Source: Amoeboradix gromovi (lineage: Eukaryota > Sanchytriomycota > Sanchytriomycetes > Sanchytriales > Sanchytriaceae). From it: a DNA stretch of 17,903 nucleotides. Of this stretch, positions 15,246 to 17,903 are shown one piece after another. Made by a program: the position numbers and the translations under genes. Within the stretch, counting starts at the first letter, position 1. Every line of letters starts with the position of its first letter. Below the pieces are notes generated by a model, which saw only the letters and a program-made list of their open reading frames with translations, did no database searches and was not told where the DNA came from. The stretch is taken from assembly GCA_018985225.1 (NCBI GenBank), contig JADGIF010000139.1, forward strand, positions 1 to 17,903, in the 5' to 3' direction.

Positions 15246-15749
15246 GTCGTACTGAATCAAAGTTTGAAGCTGATTGAAATTTGTTGCGTATATGAGGTCC
15301 GGATCTATTGCAAACTTCTGATCATTTATATTCAAATTTTGAAAATGACCCGTATTAAATAGTATACCGATGTTACTATCTGGTTCCGCCATGTGATAAT
15401 CTGTTTTCTCTATCACTGATGATATTTGTGGGAAATTGTTTCTCATTTGCAATAAAAATGCTTCGTAACACTGAATTACCAATTTGCAGTATCTGATTTC
15501 ATCAGGAGTCATATTAGATATGCTGTTCTTCAATAAATAATACGGGTACTTTTCAATCTTCAAAATTCTGCTCATTTTGTACTGATTCACCAAATAATCA
15601 TGCCGTTCAATATCATGCTGCAAAACTAAATCACATCTACGTTTTACATTTAATTTTGCTCGTCCTAGCCTCTGCTCTACATCCAGTATATGTTCGCTAT
15701 ATGGCTGCAACAGAGGATTTAATCTTTCCTTTTGTAAAGCTGAAAGCAT
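15237..15749 (-). CDS. SLD5: GINS complex subunit Sld5
   Basis: Sld5 is one of four GINS subunits that join Cdc45 and Mcm2-7 to form the CMG replicative helicase. The 170-residue protein begins with the helical A domain (KERLNPLLQPYSEHI, then the family signature YKMSRILKIEKYPYYLL near residues 57-73, equivalent to RxxLxxRLxKIEKY). It continues with helices and ends in the small C-terminal B domain (ILFNTGHFQNLNINDQKFAI... with IYATNFNQLQTLI). It is shorter than the usual 220-290, with little N-terminal extension. The start ATG faces the MOG1 ATG with 6 bp between, so the two genes must share a promoter inside coding sequence. The stop TAA lies in CAATAAACTG and overlaps the WD40 gene. Confidence 0.88.
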   Translation of the reverse strand: MLSALQKERLNPLLQPYSEHILDVEQRLGRAKLNVKRRCDLVLQHDIERHDYLVNQYKMSRILKIEKYPYYLLKNSISNMTPDEIRYCKLVIQCYEAFLLQMRNNFPQISSVIEKTDYHMAEPDSNIGILFNTGHFQNLNINDQKFAIDPDLIYATNFNQLQTLIQYDLQ

Positions 15750-15755
15750 GAGATT

Positions 15756-16247
15756 ATGACACAGGAGACTTTCTATTCGTTTACTGAAGTCCGATTATTT
15801 GGAGAAAGCATAGCGGTGGAGTTACCTGCATATTATTACAGTGTAGCGCAGGTAAGACAGATTCCTGACAACCAGGAGGTTTACGTATTTGAGAACGATT
15901 CTATTGTGATAGAACTTTTGGAATCCGCTGAAGGTAACACTGCAACATCTGCTATCAGCTTTCATTTTGACGTAATCAAAGAGGACAATGAAGCTACTGA
16001 AAGTAAAGCTGAACTAGTAGAAGAGATCTACGCTCCTATTCTTTCCAATGGAGGATTTGGTGCAGTACTAATGGGAAAACAAATTGTTAATGGCATAGAA
16101 ATAGACATGGGGATAACACTAATAAGATTAAACAATATAGAGACAGATATAGTTATTACTTGGCATTCCAAAAATGTTAATAGAAATGATCTTTTACATC
16201 TGGCAGAAACATTAAGAATTGAAAATTGGGGACTATTTCAAGATTAA
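15756..16247 (+). CDS. MOG1: Ran-binding nuclear import factor Mog1 (RanGRF)
   Basis: Mog1 binds Ran GTPase, promotes nucleotide release and supports nuclear protein import. The 163-residue protein matches the family along its length: LFGESIAVELPAYYYSVAQV (the LfGGA-I...P strand), VRQIPDNQEVYV (conserved R-x-V/I-P-D-x-Q-E-V), IVIELLE (the SIIVDLLE helix), ISFHFDVI with following acidic residues, and MGITLIRLNNIETDIVIT near the C-terminus (the LALIRLxxxxTDIVIT strand). It is slightly shorter than yeast Mog1 (218). The ATG at 15756 is the only Met before the conserved domain. It is divergent from SLD5 (6 bp) and convergent with the acyltransferase gene (5 bp). Confidence 0.93.
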   Translation: MTQETFYSFTEVRLFGESIAVELPAYYYSVAQVRQIPDNQEVYVFENDSIVIELLESAEGNTATSAISFHFDVIKEDNEATESKAELVEEIYAPILSNGGFGAVLMGKQIVNGIEIDMGITLIRLNNIETDIVITWHSKNVNRNDLLHLAETLRIENWGLFQD

Positions 16248-16252
16248 ATCAT
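16248..16252. terminator. Shared 3' end of MOG1 and acyltransferase gene
   Basis: Five bases separate the stops. The joint sequence GATTAAATCATTTATTTCC gives ATTAAA at the plus-strand stop and GGAAATAAATGATTTAA, with AATAAA across the stop, on the minus strand. Confidence 0.6.
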
Positions 16253-17650
16253 TTATTTCCACAAATTGTCAAAGTACTTCTTCGCTTTCTTTTCATATTC
16301 AAAATGCAACCAACTGGCTAGTCCACATTGTAGAGCCAAAATTAAAAAAACCTCGAAAAAATTCGTAACTTTTGATAATATATTGTAATGAATTAAAATA
16401 TCTAAAAAAACTAATGTTGAATGATGAGACAAATACAAAGCAAATGAAATCGATCCCAGAAATGTGAATAGCGGTAAACTTAAGAATCTTTTCACCAAGT
16501 AAGATTGGTTCAAAAAGAAAATCATTGCGGTTGCAAAATAAGTCATATTACGAGTCGTAACTTTGAATTGGGACTCGAACTGTCCATCACTGCTTACGAA
16601 CATCCAGAAGACACCATTAATCAAAAGAATAACAATTGCAATGTCACTTGCAATTTTGAATATGTTGCTTTTAATGTCAACCCAGCCAAATAACTTGTAT
16701 AAAAAGACGCCTATGAAAAATGAGTAAAAAATTGCCATGGATCTTGAGTTCCCTAGAATTTCATTGTCAATGGCAAAATATCCGAAATAGGCAAATAATT
16801 CGAATAAAAACAATGACCAGTAGATTGGCAAGTACCTGATAGAAACGAACATGAGAAGGTTCATTAAAAGCTCTACAGAAAGAGACCATGAAGGTCCATT
16901 ACAAACTGAAATAAACCCTGTAGGGTGAGGAATGAATGACCAAATGTGAGTTAAGGAGAAGCACTTTACGGTATCTGATACATTTAATTCTGGAATCTTT
17001 TCGGCTTTGAAATGTAAGATAAAGTAGGCTGAGAGAAGCGAATAAAAGCATTCCATAAGAATATGTAAAGGATAGAACCTTGTAAGTCTGTTCATTACCA
17101 AACTATATAAATCACTAGAACGTTTAGGATTCCAATAAACTTTGGCTAAAATGAAACCAGAGAGGACCACAAATACCTCTACCATTGTATATCCATACCA
17201 TTTAATTAGAAACGACAAACTACTCGAATTCGACTCTATATCATTGAAAAAAACGCTTTCAATGTATGACTCAGTGAAAAGATGATGTGAGGCTATTACA
17301 ATGCTAGCTATACCACGAATAGAGTCCAAGTGTAGTAGCCTCTCATCTGATGGAGTGGTAACTCCGAACAACAATTCGGAAAGTCTACCTCCAAGGATTC
17401 TTTCAGTTTTTTTAGCAACGTATATCCAGAGCCTCTGAAGTCTTGACCAATATCCTAAACTGGAATCGTACTCTATCAAAAACCAGCACGTTTTTCCAAG
17501 AGTTAATATAAGAGTAATCGTTGTGGGAATTTGGAACCAAATATAGAATATTAAGCTCATTATAGATTCTATAGTGAAGTACGCCAGAATATTTAATCGA
17601 GAGTACCTTTTTACCGCAGATCCGTCTAACGGGAGATATTCGAATGTCAT
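16253..17650 (-). CDS. Acyltransferase-3 family membrane protein (OafA-like)
   Basis: This 465-residue polytopic protein has about ten hydrophobic segments. It carries the Acyl_transf_3 landmarks: LDSIRGIASIVIASHHL at 108-124 with R112 and the catalytic-type His pair 122-123, VEVFVVLSGF at 157-166, NRLTRFYPLH at 187-196, GPSWSLSVE at 252-260, and FTFLGSISFALYLSHHS near the C-terminus. Such enzymes O-acylate extracytoplasmic carbohydrates or lipids, using acyl-CoA from the cytosol. The first ~105 residues form an extra N-terminal part with two hydrophobic segments before the domain. The substrate cannot be told from sequence. A role in modifying wall or surface glycans is inferred. The family is abundant in bacteria and patchy in fungi. 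The stop lies in GGAAATAAATG. Confidence 0.9.
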   Translation of the reverse strand: MTFEYLPLDGSAVKRYSRLNILAYFTIESIMSLIFYIWFQIPTTITLILTLGKTCWFLIEYDSSLGYWSRLQRLWIYVAKKTERILGGRLSELLFGVTTPSDERLLHLDSIRGIASIVIASHHLFTESYIESVFFNDIESNSSSLSFLIKWYGYTMVEVFVVLSGFILAKVYWNPKRSSDLYSLVMNRLTRFYPLHILMECFYSLLSAYFILHFKAEKIPELNVSDTVKCFSLTHIWSFIPHPTGFISVCNGPSWSLSVELLMNLLMFVSIRYLPIYWSLFLFELFAYFGYFAIDNEILGNSRSMAIFYSFFIGVFLYKLFGWVDIKSNIFKIASDIAIVILLINGVFWMFVSSDGQFESQFKVTTRNMTYFATAMIFFLNQSYLVKRFLSLPLFTFLGSISFALYLSHHSTLVFLDILIHYNILSKVTNFFEVFLILALQCGLASWLHFEYEKKAKKYFDNLWK

Positions 17651-17903
17651 GATAATTTGATCTCAAACTCCTTTTTGTAGAAACCCACAATGAGTTGATT
17701 GGACAGTTTGTTCTGTTGAGAGCCAAAATTGGCAATTCAGACCTGTGAAGTACTACTTTAGGTTTTCCGCTTTTGCTTCACAACGCTTTGAGAAATAATT
17801 GTAGGAAATATTGTGTTACAAGTAAACACTTAAATGAACATGCTCCACTTGAGCAGATAGCACTCTGCTTTTGAAGAACATTGCCCATACAACAAGATCA
17901 CGA
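17651..17903. promoter_or_regulatory. Region upstream of the acyltransferase gene
   Basis: The last 253 bp hold the acyltransferase promoter. On the minus strand broken frames look mildly protein-like (KRCEAKAENLK, then FTGLNCQFWLSTEQTVQ), interrupted by stops, perhaps another decayed gene. There is no clear TATA box and no match to the Fanzor-like tail. Confidence 0.3.

Noticed and set aside
17412-17735. 107-codon minus-strand frame overlapping the acyltransferase start
   Set aside because: It is in another frame of the same strand as the well-supported acyltransferase gene and shows no domain.

Overview
The window reads as a compact, A+T-rich eukaryotic nuclear genome, most likely fungal and on or near the microsporidian branch (Rozellomycota, Mitosporidium/Paramicrosporidium-like, or another early microsporidian). 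This placement is inferred from the gene set. There is a fungal-type metal-dependent mRNA 5'-triphosphatase (Cet1 type), a secreted chitin-deacetylase-like pseudoenzyme, an ultra-short spliceosomal intron and almost no intergenic space. Against a derived microsporidian, the window also encodes MnmE/Mss1 (mitochondrial tRNA wobble-uridine modification) and Mic10 (MICOS, cristae junctions), so the organism probably keeps a true mitochondrion with a genome.

Layout. 1-~147: the 3' tail of a TnpB/Fanzor-like element. 169-450 (+): a small coiled-coil protein with a myristoylation-like N-terminus. 462-1787 (-): MnmE. 1810-2523 (-): alkaline ceramidase. 2524-2966: spacer. 2967-3695 (+): deacetylase-like protein. 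3718-3918 (-): Mic10. 3938-9547 (-): catalytic subunit of DNA polymerase epsilon. 9597-10281 (-): uracil phosphoribosyltransferase, two exons separated by a 19-nt intron. 10282-12852: a 2.6-kb gene-poor block of decayed TnpB/Fanzor-like fragments, two of them in a diverged inverted repeat. 12853-13998 (-): Cet1. 13999-14450: spacer with a fourth copy of the Fanzor-like tail. 14451-15245 (+): WD40 protein. 15237-15749 (-): GINS subunit Sld5. 15756-16247 (+): Mog1/RanGRF. 16253-17650 (-): acyltransferase-3 membrane protein. 17651-17903: upstream region of the last gene.

Gene ends are extremely tight. Convergent pairs lie 5-22 bp apart or overlap by 9 bp. Sld5 and Mog1 start codons are separated by 6 bp head to head. 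In most genes the poly(A) signal AATAAA overlaps or touches the stop codon. Two proteins belong to one machine: Pol epsilon and Sld5 (CMG helicase/leading-strand synthesis). MnmE and Mic10 are mitochondrial, and Cet1 starts mRNA capping.

The most unusual content is the set of decayed relatives of the RNA-guided nuclease family TnpB/Fanzor. One relic keeps the CxxC...CxxC zinc ribbon followed by DRDxxAARNI. A second keeps the longer Fanzor-style ribbon. A ~130-bp 3' tail shared by four copies lies 20-45 bp upstream of two host genes.
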